A program made the position numbers and the translations under genes. Shown here in pieces: positions 22,970-30,811 of a stretch of DNA of 35,329 nt. The notes beneath the pieces are model-generated. The model ran no database searches. It saw nothing but the letters and a program-made list of their open reading frames with translations, and was not told where the DNA came from. The stretch lies in assembly GCA_035544675.1 (NCBI GenBank), contig DATKCA010000065.1:1-35329 (forward strand). Direction: 5' to 3'. Source of the DNA: DATKCA01 sp035544675 (GTDB taxonomy: Bacteria > Acidobacteriota > Thermoanaerobaculia > Gp7-AA8). The number at the start of each line of letters is the position of its first letter. Positions within the stretch are counted from its first letter, which is position 1.

Positions 22970-23836
22970 ATGATCAAACGGGTGCTGCTGGCCATCCTGC
23001 TGCTTTTCGCCACGTGGATCGGGTGGGAGGTCGCGACGTTTCCGGATGTGACCGTTCTGGCCCAGCGGCCGCCGGAGACGACCGCGTTCATGGAGCGCCG
23101 CAAACGCGAGCTGCGGCGGGCCGGTACGAGCGAGGGGATTGTTTACCGGTGGGTTTCCTACTCCGCGATCTCTCCGTACCTGCGGCGCGCAGTGCTCGTC
23201 GCGGAGGACAGCTCGTTCTACCAGCACGAAGGCGTCGACAAGAAGGCGATGGAAGACGCGCTGAGGCGCGCATGGGAGCGGCGCAGGATCACACACGGCG
23301 GGTCGACGATCACACAGCAGCTGGCCAAGAATCTGTACCTCTCGCCGTCGCGGACTCCGATGCGAAAGATCAGGGAGTATCTGATCGCGCGCTCACTGGA
23401 GAAGCATCTGTCGAAGAAGAGGATCCTGGAGCTCTACCTGAACGTCGTCGAGCTCGGAGAGCGCGTTTACGGTGCGGAAGCAGCGGCACGGCACTACTTC
23501 GACACGTCCGCCGCGGCACTCAGTCCGAGCCAGGCCGCGCTTCTGGCGGGCTCTCTTCCCAATCCCCGAATCATGAACCCGGGAAAACCAAACAGGAGAC
23601 TGCGCGCTCGCCAGCGCATGATCCTGTCGAGGATGCGACGCTGGGGTCATCTGGCCGAACAGGAAGTGCTCACTGCTCCGAAACCGGCTCAGACACTTCC
23701 CGAGCCCGTGCCCGATCCCGAGCCCGTGCCCGAGCCCGTGCCCGATCCCGAGCCCGAGCCCGAATCGCAAACCGAAACCGAACCAGACTCGCAACCCGCA
23801 CCCCCACCCGAGCCGACGCCCGAAACAGAGCCATGA
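22970..23836 (+). CDS. mtgA: Monofunctional peptidoglycan transglycosylase (GT51) with Pro/Glu tail
   Basis: This enzyme polymerises lipid II into glycan strands. Of 288 residues, 1-20 form the membrane anchor and 60-235 the GT51 domain: EDSSFYQHEG at 79-88 (catalytic Glu79), GGSTITQQLAKNLYL at 110-124, KRILELYLNVVELGE at 150-164 (second Glu) and YGAEAAARHYF. There is no transpeptidase domain. Residues 238-288 are a low-complexity Pro-Glu-Val/Asp tail, DNA-repetitive at 23698-23765, probably an extended periplasmic segment. The next gene is a lytic transglycosylase, so synthesis and cleavage enzymes are neighbours. Confidence 0.93.
   Translation: MIKRVLLAILLLFATWIGWEVATFPDVTVLAQRPPETTAFMERRKRELRRAGTSEGIVYRWVSYSAISPYLRRAVLVAEDSSFYQHEGVDKKAMEDALRRAWERRRITHGGSTITQQLAKNLYLSPSRTPMRKIREYLIARSLEKHLSKKRILELYLNVVELGERVYGAEAAARHYFDTSAAALSPSQAALLAGSLPNPRIMNPGKPNRRLRARQRMILSRMRRWGHLAEQEVLTAPKPAQTLPEPVPDPEPVPEPVPDPEPEPESQTETEPDSQPAPPPEPTPETEP
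23698..23765 (+). repeat. Tandem repeat encoding Pro/Glu tail
   Basis: Degenerate hexamer repeats of the CCCGAG/CCCGTG/CCCGAT type encode PEPVPDPEPVPEPVPD within the transglycosylase gene. Such arrays can change length by slippage in multiples of six bases without breaking the frame. Confidence 0.75.
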
Positions 23837-24068
23837 GGTCCTGAATCGAGACCACCAATCCGCGCGTGCGCAGAAAAAAGTGCACAAGTTCTGGTCACTG
23901 TTTCCAGAAACGCCGACGAATTTTTGGTGATCGGGTGAAAATTGATGTCAGTCGAAATAGACCCGCCACCCTTCCCGTTACGCGCCGCAGCCCGAAGTGG
24001 CGCCGCTTCAGAAACTTGGCTTTCCCCGCCTGCGAAGTGGTCCGCCTTTTGCCCCTGGTAGAGCCTGT
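23837..24068. other. Upstream region of the lytic transglycosylase gene
   Basis: No gene is visible in these 232 bases. A hairpin TTCTGG-N9-CCAGAA (23889-23909) is followed by ATTTTT near 23920 and could terminate the mtgA transcript. CGGGT (23931-23935) and ACCCG could pair, as could GAAG and CTTC around 23994-24009. The structured, AT-richer leader could be regulatory, but it matches no riboswitch that I can confirm by eye. Confidence 0.35.
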
Positions 24069-24905
24069 ATGAACGCTACGCGAGACAAAAAGAAAACAGG
24101 ATGGATCTCCGGATCAGACTTCCGGATTGTCTGTCAGTGTCAGGTTCACGCGCGGCGTGAGCGGACACTGTGGCGAAGGGCGCTGGGTGCTGCGGGCCGG
24201 CTGAAGGCACGCGGCCTCGCGCTCATCGTGGGAGTGCCTCTGGCATTCGGAGCGCTGGAACTCCCGACGAAAGCGATGAATCTCCCGTTCAGCACCACGT
24301 TGTATCGCGAACAGGCGCGCGCGATTGCGCCCGCACCGGCACCCTCGTCCGACCTGGGCACGGAGTTTCCGATCTTCACGACCAGTCAGGTGCGCGAGCA
24401 GTTCCTCCACCCGCAAGTGGGCAGCGTGGCGATCACGCCGGAGTCGGTGCGCGAGCATTTCTTCAAGACGTATGTCCCGTACGGCTCGATCATCTATCGC
24501 GAGGCGCTGCGCAACAATCTGCCGCCGGAGCTGGTGGCGGCCGTGGTCGAGGCGGAATCCGATTTCCGGCCGCGGCTGATCTCGCACAAGAACGCGCGGG
24601 GCCTGATGCAGATCATTCCGAGCACGGGCCGCCTGATGGGCGCCTCCGATCTGTTCAACCCGGCCGACAACATCGCGGCGGGGACGAAGTACCTGCGCTA
24701 CCTGTTCAATCGCTTCGGCGACCAGCGCATGGTTCTGGCGGCCTACAACGCCGGCGAGGGCAACGTGGACAAGTTCGGCGGAATCCCTCCGTTCGCGGAG
24801 ACGCAGAACTATCTGCGCAGGGTGGCCTCGCGATCGAGCCACTACCGCCAGCGCGTGCGCGGAACGTACGTGACGTCGCTGCGGCTGCGCCGCTCGCTCG
24901 AATAG
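24069..24905 (+). CDS. SLT-domain lytic transglycosylase
   Basis: The protein has 278 residues. A charged N-terminus and a hydrophobic anchor at about 49-62 (GLALIVGVPLAFGAL) place it in the inner membrane or periplasm. The soluble lytic transglycosylase domain spans about 135-255: catalytic Glu163 in EAESDFRP, RGLMQIIPST at 177-186 and AYNAGEGNV at 225-233. It cleaves peptidoglycan glycan strands non-hydrolytically. ATG 24069 is the first plausible start; a longer frame from 23997 begins in the leader and lacks support. It follows mtgA at a distance and is followed by the PilZ gene. Confidence 0.92.
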   Translation: MNATRDKKKTGWISGSDFRIVCQCQVHARRERTLWRRALGAAGRLKARGLALIVGVPLAFGALELPTKAMNLPFSTTLYREQARAIAPAPAPSSDLGTEFPIFTTSQVREQFLHPQVGSVAITPESVREHFFKTYVPYGSIIYREALRNNLPPELVAAVVEAESDFRPRLISHKNARGLMQIIPSTGRLMGASDLFNPADNIAAGTKYLRYLFNRFGDQRMVLAAYNAGEGNVDKFGGIPPFAETQNYLRRVASRSSHYRQRVRGTYVTSLRLRRSLE

Positions 24906-24906
24906 G

Positions 24907-24959
24907 GGAGCGGCGCCGGCAGGGCGCCGTCACGACGGCCGCCGAGTCGGCGGCGCTCC
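24907..24959. repeat. GGAGCG...CGCTCC element with two internal hairpins
   Basis: GGAGCG (24907) and CGCTCC (24954-24959) are inverted ends. Inside are CGGCGCC-N5-GGCGCCG and GCCGCCGA-g-TCGGCGGC, two adjacent perfect hairpins. It lies right after the lytic transglycosylase stop and ends 5 bases before the -10 box of the PilZ gene, so it may act both as terminator and as part of that promoter region. Confidence 0.7.
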
Positions 24960-24963
24960 ACTG

Positions 24964-24969
24964 TAAAAT
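24964..24969 (+). promoter_or_regulatory. Putative -10 box TAAAAT of PilZ gene 1
   Basis: TAAAAT ends 7 bases before ATG 24977 with no Shine-Dalgarno, consistent with a leaderless mRNA. Confidence 0.45.
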
Positions 24970-24976
24970 AGCTGCG

Positions 24977-25594
24977 ATGCAACTCGTGGGCGAAGAGCGG
25001 CGTGAGTTTCAGCGCCTCCGCCTCGATCCGATTGTTCCGGGCCATCTCGGCGCCACCTCCGTCTCCATCACGGAGATCGGCGTCCTGGGCGCGCGCATCC
25101 AGCACTCCCACCAGCTGAGCGACCAGTACGCCGAGCTCCGCTTCTCTCACAATGGCGAAGACATCGTTCTGCGGTGCGAAGTCGTGCGGGCGCTCGAGGC
25201 CGGGTCGGGCATCCGCTTCCTCTCGGCGGTCGGCGACTCGGGCGACAGGCTGCGCGAGATGCTCGGCCAGCTGGTGCGCCGTGAGTTCGCCAAGCGTCGC
25301 CGCCTCCCCACGCAGTCCGTCCCCACGCCGGTGGTCGACGGCGACAGGACCGTGCGCGGCAAAGACGCGGGATTCGTCTGCTTCCGGTTCGAGAACAGCG
25401 TCTGGCGCAAGCGCAACGTCTTCCTTCCCGAGCAGCCGTCCATGGGCTTCACCGTGTCGCGCGCCAGCGACAACGACGAGAATCAGCGACTCTGCCGGAT
25501 CTACGAGGTCTCGGACGAAGAGGGACGCCGGCTCATCAGGCTCTTCGCAGAGCTAAGCGTCAGCGACGCGCTGCAGATTCCTCCGTCGATGTAG
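24977..25594 (+). CDS. PilZ-like protein 1 with conserved C-terminal domain
   Basis: The protein has 205 residues. Residues 7-75 resemble a PilZ domain: RREFQRLRL at the start (RxxxR-type) and VSITEIGVLGARI (about 28-40), where canonical PilZ has (D/N)xSxxG. The Asp/Asn and Ser positions are changed, so cyclic-di-GMP binding is uncertain. The C-terminal part (RLCRIYEVSDEEGRRLIRLFAELS) is shared with the second PilZ gene at 27632. The 3' end overlaps the histidine kinase gene by 35 bases in convergent orientation. Confidence 0.8.
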   Translation: MQLVGEERREFQRLRLDPIVPGHLGATSVSITEIGVLGARIQHSHQLSDQYAELRFSHNGEDIVLRCEVVRALEAGSGIRFLSAVGDSGDRLREMLGQLVRREFAKRRRLPTQSVPTPVVDGDRTVRGKDAGFVCFRFENSVWRKRNVFLPEQPSMGFTVSRASDNDENQRLCRIYEVSDEEGRRLIRLFAELSVSDALQIPPSM

Positions 25595-27539
25595 GCGCGC
25601 CGGACTCCGCGCCGTCGAGGGGAAGGGTGAACAGGAACCGCGTACCGGCCTGCGGCTCGCTTTCGGCCCAGATGCGGCCGCCGTGCGCCTCGACGATGCC
25701 CCGCGAGATCGCCAGTCCGAGTCCGGCGCCCATCCGCTCCGCGCGCTTGGCCTGCCAGTACGGGTTGAAGATGTCGGGCAGGTCCTGACTCGCGATTCCC
25801 GGTCCTGTGTCCGACACGGTAAAGAGAACGAAATCGTCGCTCCTTTCGGCACGCGTGGAAACGACACCGCCAGGCGGCGTGAACTTCAGAGCGTTGCCGA
25901 TGAGGTTCGACAGCACCTGCATGACGCGGTCGCGATCGGCGTGAACGGCCGGCAGAGGCTGGGCCGTCGAAAAGCGCAACGAGATGGAGCTGGCCGATGC
26001 CTGTGCCTTGAAGAGGTCGCGAGCCTCTTCCAGGAGGGACGACACCTCGACGCGCGCCGGCTCGACCGGCAGCCGCTTCCCCCCTTCCAGTCGCGTCACA
26101 TCGAGCAGATCGTCGATCAGCCGGCCCATCCTCCGCGCCGACAGCGCCATTGTGTCGACCTGCTCGCGATCGTCCGGCGAGAGCGTGGTCGAGGTCTGCA
26201 GGAGCGAGGCGCCCAGCATCACCGCATTCAGCGGACTGCGCAGATCGTGCGAGACGATCGCCTGCACCTCCTGCCGCGCCGTGGCCGCCTGCTGGGATGC
26301 GAGGTAGAGGCGGGCGTTGTCGATGGCCAGCGATGCGTAGCGAGCCAGTTCGGCGAGCAGCGGAAGCTCGCTGCTGGAAAAGGGTCGCCCCTCCCCGGCC
26401 ATGGCGATGATGACGCCGAGCGTCTGGCCGCGGCTGATGAGCGGCGTGACGATCATGGTGCGATTGCCCTGGCCGCTCGAACCGGTCACGTACTCGTAGA
26501 CCTCCGATGAGGAGCCGATGATCTTCGCCTGGCGCGCCTCCAGAATCCGAACGAGCGCTTCCGGCACGTCCCTGCGGATCTCTCCGATCTTTTTCACGAG
26601 CTCGGCGTCCCGGTGCGCGTCGCGATGCCTGGCCGCCGCGCGCCTCCACGTGCCGGCGCTCTCAGCCACGTCCACGACGCAGACCTCCGCGAGATTCGGC
26701 ACGATCAGCTGCGCCACCGTCGCAACGGTCTCTTCGACATCGAGCGAGGCCGAGAGCTCCTGGCCGGCAGAGGCGAGAAAAGCGCTTCGCCTCTCCTCCA
26801 TCTCCGCGGCAGCGCGAGCCAGCTTCGCCTCGGATGCCTCCCGTTCTGCATCCTTTCGCCGCAGCGTCGCCTCTCCCGCCAGCAATCGCATCTGACGGCC
26901 CAGACCGGCCACGAGCATTGCCGACGTCAGCGCCAGCAGCGTGAGGATGATGGTGAGCGAGACGTTCCAGCGCTCTGCCTCACGGATCTTCCGCAGCCGC
27001 TCCTCGATGCCCTCCTGCAGCGCCACTTCCAGCTCCGAAGCGGCAGTGAGCGATTTCTCGTAGGCCGGATGCTGCTCGAAGAGACGTGTGGTGAAGACCT
27101 CACTGGGCAGCGATCGCGTCAGGAACTCGTTCCGGTCCACGCCGTTGTGCCAGCTTCCGGTCTGGACGAAGAGCGAGTTCAGATCCTGCTCGAGCGTGGG
27201 GCTGAGCTGGGCCGTCAGCGCCAGGAGCGCCGTCCGGTTCTGCTCCTGCCGCTGCAGGAGCTCGAGGTAGCGCGTGCGGTACTGCTCCTGACCGGTGACC
27301 TGGAAGGCGATGATCTTGTCCAGCTCCGCGGAGAGGTCCATCTGGATCTGATTCGCGGCGCGGCGCGCGGGCTCGGCCACCCGCGTGATCTCGCGGCGCA
27401 TCTCGGCGGTGTGATTCGAAACCACCAGAGGGAGCACCACCAGCGACAGCAGCGAGACGATGATGAAGGCGACCGGAAGCACGGTCGTCCATGTGCTCTC
27501 CGGGCCGACGCGCCAGATGCTTCGCCGGTTCGCTCTCAC
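25560..27539 (-). CDS. Membrane sensor histidine kinase with GAF domain
   Basis: The 659-residue sensor kinase has two transmembrane segments (about 18-40 and 193-215) enclosing a roughly 150-residue periplasmic helical region, a cytosolic coiled coil and a GAF domain (about 265-415). HisKA follows with the phospho-acceptor His431 in VSHDLRSPLNAV. The HATPase domain has NLIGNALKF, DTGPGI and GAGLGLAISRGIVEAHGG. All catalytic boxes are intact. The start is GTG 27539 with AGGAAGG immediately upstream, which is too close for a standard site, so the start is uncertain. No response regulator is adjacent; the flanking genes are two PilZ paralogs. Confidence 0.93.
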   Translation of the reverse strand: MRANRRSIWRVGPESTWTTVLPVAFIIVSLLSLVVLPLVVSNHTAEMRREITRVAEPARRAANQIQMDLSAELDKIIAFQVTGQEQYRTRYLELLQRQEQNRTALLALTAQLSPTLEQDLNSLFVQTGSWHNGVDRNEFLTRSLPSEVFTTRLFEQHPAYEKSLTAASELEVALQEGIEERLRKIREAERWNVSLTIILTLLALTSAMLVAGLGRQMRLLAGEATLRRKDAEREASEAKLARAAAEMEERRSAFLASAGQELSASLDVEETVATVAQLIVPNLAEVCVVDVAESAGTWRRAAARHRDAHRDAELVKKIGEIRRDVPEALVRILEARQAKIIGSSSEVYEYVTGSSGQGNRTMIVTPLISRGQTLGVIIAMAGEGRPFSSSELPLLAELARYASLAIDNARLYLASQQAATARQEVQAIVSHDLRSPLNAVMLGASLLQTSTTLSPDDREQVDTMALSARRMGRLIDDLLDVTRLEGGKRLPVEPARVEVSSLLEEARDLFKAQASASSISLRFSTAQPLPAVHADRDRVMQVLSNLIGNALKFTPPGGVVSTRAERSDDFVLFTVSDTGPGIASQDLPDIFNPYWQAKRAERMGAGLGLAISRGIVEAHGGRIWAESEPQAGTRFLFTLPLDGAESGAPTSTEESAARR

Positions 27540-27631
27540 CCTTCCTCGGTCACTCTGGCTTCATGCCCCATTCAGATTCCGGCCTCCGGCCTCTGCCGTA
27601 TGCGCAGCAAACCGCTTACCATAGGCAAACA
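27540..27631. other. Divergent promoter region, histidine kinase / PilZ 2
   Basis: These 92 bases separate the kinase and PilZ gene 2, which face away from each other. A CCGGCCT-CCGGCCT direct repeat lies near 27581-27594. TACCAT at 27617 is the only clear -10-like box. Confidence 0.4.
27617..27622 (+). promoter_or_regulatory. Putative -10 box TACCAT of PilZ gene 2
   Basis: TACCAT ends 9 bases before ATG 27632, with no Shine-Dalgarno in between. Confidence 0.35.
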
Positions 27632-28279
27632 ATGGTGGATGAAGACCGTCGGCGCTTCCAGCGCCTGAAGCTGGCACAACCGATTCTGGGCACGTGGAAC
27701 GGGCAGAGCGCCCTCATTCTCGACATCGGAGTGGGCGGGGCGTTCGTCGAGCACCACGGCATGGCCAAGCCCGGCGAGAGGGCGTCGTTCGGGTTTCGAT
27801 GGCAGGGCCACGAGATCGAGTTCACGTGCGAAGTGGCGCGGACGATCATCGTTCGCGCACCCGGCGCCACCGGGCAGGGGCCGGTCTCGCACACGGGCGT
27901 CTGGCTGGTGAAGCCGGTGGGCGACTCCTTCGACAGGCTGCAGGAGATGATGGCCTCGTTCGTGGGCCGCGTCCTTGCCGCGCACCGCGCCAACGCCGCG
28001 GCCGTTCCGACCAGCGAGACGAGCGCGGTCCTCGCGCAGCTCGGTCAGGCTCGCCGCTCCCGCACGCGCGGCTACGTCACCTATCGATACAACGGCACGG
28101 CCTGGTCGCGCCGCGCGAGCGAATCGGCGACGCAGCCGGCCGACGGCTTCACCGCCGCGGCGTACGAAGACGAAGAGGATCTCGACATCCTCTGCCGGGC
28201 CTACGAGACCGCCGACGACGAGGCTCGCCGCATGATCCGGCTCGTCGCGGAGCTGAGCACCATGGCGGCGCGGAAGTAG
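27632..28279 (+). CDS. PilZ-like protein 2, paralog of the 24977 gene
   Basis: The 215-residue protein opens with DRRRFQRLKL and LILDIGVGGAFVEH, a PilZ-like pattern that keeps the Asp of the (D/N)xSxxG motif but has Gly at the Ser position. The C-terminal block LCRAYETADDEARRMIRLVAELS matches its paralog (LCRxYExxDxExRRxIRLxAELS). ATG 27632 is preferred over the upstream open frame from 27491 because it starts the conserved domain and follows a -10-like box. The pair flanking a histidine kinase suggests one signalling module, probably affecting surface behaviour. Confidence 0.82.
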   Translation: MVDEDRRRFQRLKLAQPILGTWNGQSALILDIGVGGAFVEHHGMAKPGERASFGFRWQGHEIEFTCEVARTIIVRAPGATGQGPVSHTGVWLVKPVGDSFDRLQEMMASFVGRVLAAHRANAAAVPTSETSAVLAQLGQARRSRTRGYVTYRYNGTAWSRRASESATQPADGFTAAAYEDEEDLDILCRAYETADDEARRMIRLVAELSTMAARK

Positions 28280-28303
28280 ATTCTCGGCTGTCAGCTCCAG
28301 CTC

Positions 28304-28327
28304 CGCCGGTGAGGAGACCGGCGCTCC
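28304..28327. repeat. Palindromic repeat CGCCGGT-gaggag-ACCGGCG + CTCC
   Basis: The 7-bp stem CGCCGGT/ACCGGCG (28304-28323) is followed by CTCCATTCA, as in the element at 32-59. It fills the gap between the convergent PilZ 2 and HAD genes and could act as a shared terminator. Confidence 0.65.
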
Positions 28328-28329
28328 AT

Positions 28330-29001
28330 TCATTCTGCCGGCGCAAGCCGCAGCTCCTCAAACGAGTCGAGCACCACGTCCGCCGGCGTCAGGTCCTGTG
28401 GCGTCAGTGCATTCGGGTTGCGCACGGCGATGCAGTACATCCCGGCGCGCTTCGCCGCCCGCACGCCGACGGTCGAGTCCTCGAAGACCACGCAGTGCGC
28501 GGGCTCGACACCGAGCTTCCCCGCGGTCACGAGATACGCCTCCGGATGCGGCTTCGGGTGCACGACTTCGCTCCCGTCGACGATCAGACGGAACATGCCG
28601 CGGATTGCGGTCCGGCGGAGGATTGCGTCGATGGACGAGCCGACTGCCGAGGAAGTGACGGCCAGCGGGATGCCGCGCGCGTGAAGAGTCCGGACGGCGC
28701 GCTCGACCCCGGGGAGCAGGACGAGATCGGCGCGGCTGCACGCCTCATCGAAGTGCCGCTGGCGGAATCTCACCAGCTCGTCGAACGGCGAGCTCCAGCC
28801 GAAGAAGTCACGGAGGTCGCGGATGTCGTCGATGACGCGCTTGCCGGAGCCGTGGCGGAAGCTCTCCGGCATCCGCGAGTAGTCGCTGCCGAACTGGCGG
28901 CACAGCAACTCGGACGCGATGGTGTGCTGCGGCTCGAGGTCGATCATCGTCTCGTCGAAGTCGAAAATCGCCGCGTCGACTCTTTCGGGAAGGTGGCGCA
29001 T
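28330..29001 (-). CDS. HAD superfamily phosphatase, beta-phosphoglucomutase-like
   Basis: The 223-residue protein has the haloacid dehalogenase motifs in order: FDFDETMID (Asp14 nucleophile, Asp16 acid/base), AVTSSAVGSS (motif II Ser/Thr), a Lys in HPKPHPE, and VVFEDSTVGVRAAKRAGM (motif III/IV acids). A helical cap lies between motifs I and II. The substrate is probably a small sugar phosphate or similar; this cannot be refined. The ATG at 29001 lies only 11-14 bases from the divergent small membrane-protein start. Confidence 0.92.
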   Translation of the reverse strand: MRHLPERVDAAIFDFDETMIDLEPQHTIASELLCRQFGSDYSRMPESFRHGSGKRVIDDIRDLRDFFGWSSPFDELVRFRQRHFDEACSRADLVLLPGVERAVRTLHARGIPLAVTSSAVGSSIDAILRRTAIRGMFRLIVDGSEVVHPKPHPEAYLVTAGKLGVEPAHCVVFEDSTVGVRAAKRAGMYCIAVRNPNALTPQDLTPADVVLDSFEELRLAPAE

Positions 29002-29003
29002 GT

Positions 29004-29009
29004 TAGTGT
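29004..29009 (+). promoter_or_regulatory. Putative -10 box TAGTGT
   Basis: TAGTGT ends 6 bases before ATG 29016. It lies within the short gap to the divergent HAD gene. Confidence 0.3.
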
Positions 29010-29015
29010 CGGATG

Positions 29016-29219
29016 ATGGACAGCGAGTTCACTGTCATGCTTCTCATCGTCATCGGAAGCGGAGCCGCGATCGTCGGAATCGGGGCCACGCTGCTCTTTC
29101 TCGCATTCCGGGCCTGGGCCGATCCCACCCAGGACCGCCGCCGCACCATCCTCCTCGGCGCCACGATCGTGTTCGTCTTCGCGTGCTGCGCCGGCGTCTT
29201 TCTGCTCAGCTTCATCTGA
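29016..29219 (+). CDS. Small membrane protein with two transmembrane helices
   Basis: The 67-residue protein is almost all hydrophobic: MLLIVIGSGAAIVGIGATLLFLAF, a short loop AWADPTQDRRR, then TILLGATIVFVFACCAGVFLL. It is probably a two-helix inner-membrane hairpin with the basic loop in the cytosol. No family is recognised. An adjacent in-frame ATG at 29013 is an alternative start. The last 8 bases overlap the CoA-transferase gene end to end. Confidence 0.7.
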   Translation: MDSEFTVMLLIVIGSGAAIVGIGATLLFLAFRAWADPTQDRRRTILLGATIVFVFACCAGVFLLSFI

Positions 29220-30351
29220 TTCCGAGCTCACGGAGGACCGCCTCGGTGTGCTCGCCGAGCAGCGGCGGCGGCCGGCGGACGGGAAACCGGCGTCCCGAGA
29301 ATCGCAGCGGATTTCCGACCACCGCGATCTCGCCTGCCAGAGGGTGCTCGATGTCCACCAGCAGCCTTTCGCCGGCCGGCGTCTGTAGAGCTTCCCGGAC
29401 ACCCTGAACGAGCGCGGCGGGCACGTTCGCTTTTCTGCAGCGCTCCACCCACTGAGCTGCCTTCCGGCTGCTGAGCGCCGACTGGAGGATCGGCACGAGG
29501 ACAGCGCGATTCTGCACGCGCGCGGAGTTCGTCGCGAATCGCTCGTCGGTTGCCAGCGTGGGGCTCTTCAGGACATCTCTGCACAAGCTCGCGAAGTGAC
29601 GATCGGTCCCCGCTCCGATGACGAATGGCCGGTCGCTGGCGTGGAAGAGCTGATACGGAACGATGGATGGATGTTCGTTGCCGTGGCGCCGGGCCTCGTT
29701 GCCGGTGACCAGCGCGGCCTGCGCCACGTTGATGAGCGAGGCGACGGCAGCGCCGAAGAGCGAGACCTCGATCGACTCGCCGCGGCCGGTCTTCTCGCGC
29801 GCGTAGAGCGCGGCCAGGATCGCAGCGACCGCGTAATGCCCGGTGAGAACGTCCGCGAGCGCGACGCCGGCTTTCGCCGGCTCGCCCTCGCGCGGTCCGG
29901 TGATGGCCATCAGTCCCGACGCGGCCTGGGCCAGCACGTCGTAGCCGGGAGCGTCGGCGTCGGGCGTATCGCTGTCATAGCCGCCGATGGAGAGGTGAAT
30001 GGCGCGCGGGTTGGCGCGGCGTCCCAATCCGAACTCCTTCCGCTGGCGGGGGAGGAAGTTGTCGACGACGACGTCGGCGCGTCGGATGAGCTGTCGCGCG
30101 ATCTTTCTTCCTGACGGCGATTTCAGGTCCAGGGCCACGGACTCCTTGTTCCGGTTCACGGACAGGAAGTACGCGCTGACGCCGTTGACGAAGGGGGGAC
30201 CCCAGCGCCTGGTCTCGTCGCCACCGCCCGGTTCCTCGATCTTGATGACGCGCGCGCCGGCGTCGCCGAGGATCTGCGTGCAGAGCGGGCCGGCCAGGAC
30301 GCGGGAGAAGTCGGCGACGGTGATGCCGGTGAGGGGGAGCCTGGCCTTCAA
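29212..30351 (-). CDS. CaiB/BaiF family CoA-transferase (class III)
   Basis: The 379-residue class III CoA-transferase moves CoA between carboxylic acids. GITVADFSRVLAGPLCTQILGDAGARVIKIE is the family N-terminus, FLSVNRNKESVALDLK follows, and the catalytic Asp is in GVALADVLTGHYA (about residue 166). The length is typical (380-420). It starts with TTG 30351, which overlaps the stop of the upstream zinc-ribbon gene as TTGA, so the two are translationally coupled. The acyl substrate cannot be told from sequence. Confidence 0.93.
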   Translation of the reverse strand: MKARLPLTGITVADFSRVLAGPLCTQILGDAGARVIKIEEPGGGDETRRWGPPFVNGVSAYFLSVNRNKESVALDLKSPSGRKIARQLIRRADVVVDNFLPRQRKEFGLGRRANPRAIHLSIGGYDSDTPDADAPGYDVLAQAASGLMAITGPREGEPAKAGVALADVLTGHYAVAAILAALYAREKTGRGESIEVSLFGAAVASLINVAQAALVTGNEARRHGNEHPSIVPYQLFHASDRPFVIGAGTDRHFASLCRDVLKSPTLATDERFATNSARVQNRAVLVPILQSALSSRKAAQWVERCRKANVPAALVQGVREALQTPAGERLLVDIEHPLAGEIAVVGNPLRFSGRRFPVRRPPPLLGEHTEAVLRELGIR

Positions 30352-30677
30352 TTGTAGGACTGCTTCAGCGCGTCGAGCTCGGCCAGGGTCTTGCGGAGGA
30401 TGTTGACGACCTTGTGGATCTCGGAGCCGTAGAGGCGGAGCTCGGCGTCACAGTCGGTCATGGCGTAGACGGCTTCGTCTTTCTCGAGGCGGTCGCGCTC
30501 GAAGCGGAGGCGTTCGGTCAGCTCTTCGATCTCGGTGATGAGGATGAAGTTGATGTCTTTTTCACCGAGGTATCGCTTGCATTGAGGGCAGTAGATGGAG
30601 CGGTCCTGTGACGTTTCGACAAGCTCGAAAACGAACTGTCTCTGGCACTGCGGGCACTCGAAGACCTCGGGTAACAC
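30348..30677 (-). CDS. Zinc-ribbon/coiled-coil protein, unknown
   Basis: The 109-residue protein has an N-terminal zinc ribbon ECPQCQRQ...YCPQCKRYL (residues 8-40) followed by a long helical region with heptad-like Leu/Glu spacing (ELTERLRFERDRLEKDEAVY and IHKVVNILRKTLAELDALKQ). It may be a regulatory or scaffold protein. It starts at GTG 30677 and is coupled by TTGA overlap to the CoA-transferase, an odd pairing whose meaning is unknown. Confidence 0.75.
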   Translation of the reverse strand: MLPEVFECPQCQRQFVFELVETSQDRSIYCPQCKRYLGEKDINFILITEIEELTERLRFERDRLEKDEAVYAMTDCDAELRLYGSEIHKVVNILRKTLAELDALKQSYN

Positions 30678-30737
30678 GGCGTCATCCTCTGCTCTGATTG
30701 TGCCATTGAAAGGAGGGAAATCGCCGGAATTCGGAGC

Positions 30738-30767
30738 TTGACCATGGCGTTAGGCGGCGTGTAGCAT
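30738..30767 (+). promoter_or_regulatory. Sigma70-type promoter of tRNA-Gln
   Basis: TTGACC (30738-30743) and TAGCAT (30762-30767) are separated by 18 bases. Transcription would start near 30774, about 38 bases before the tRNA. It is the best -35/-10 pair noticed in the window. Confidence 0.6.
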
Positions 30768-30811
30768 CGATGTCCTTCGCCGCCGCGCGCGCCCGCGCCT
30801 GACCTCATTGC

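Noticed and set aside
23837..24068. Cyclic-di-GMP or cyclic-di-AMP riboswitch before the lytic transglycosylase gene
   Set aside because: The leader can fold into small hairpins, but I could not match the conserved cores of either class; kept only as an unassigned leader.
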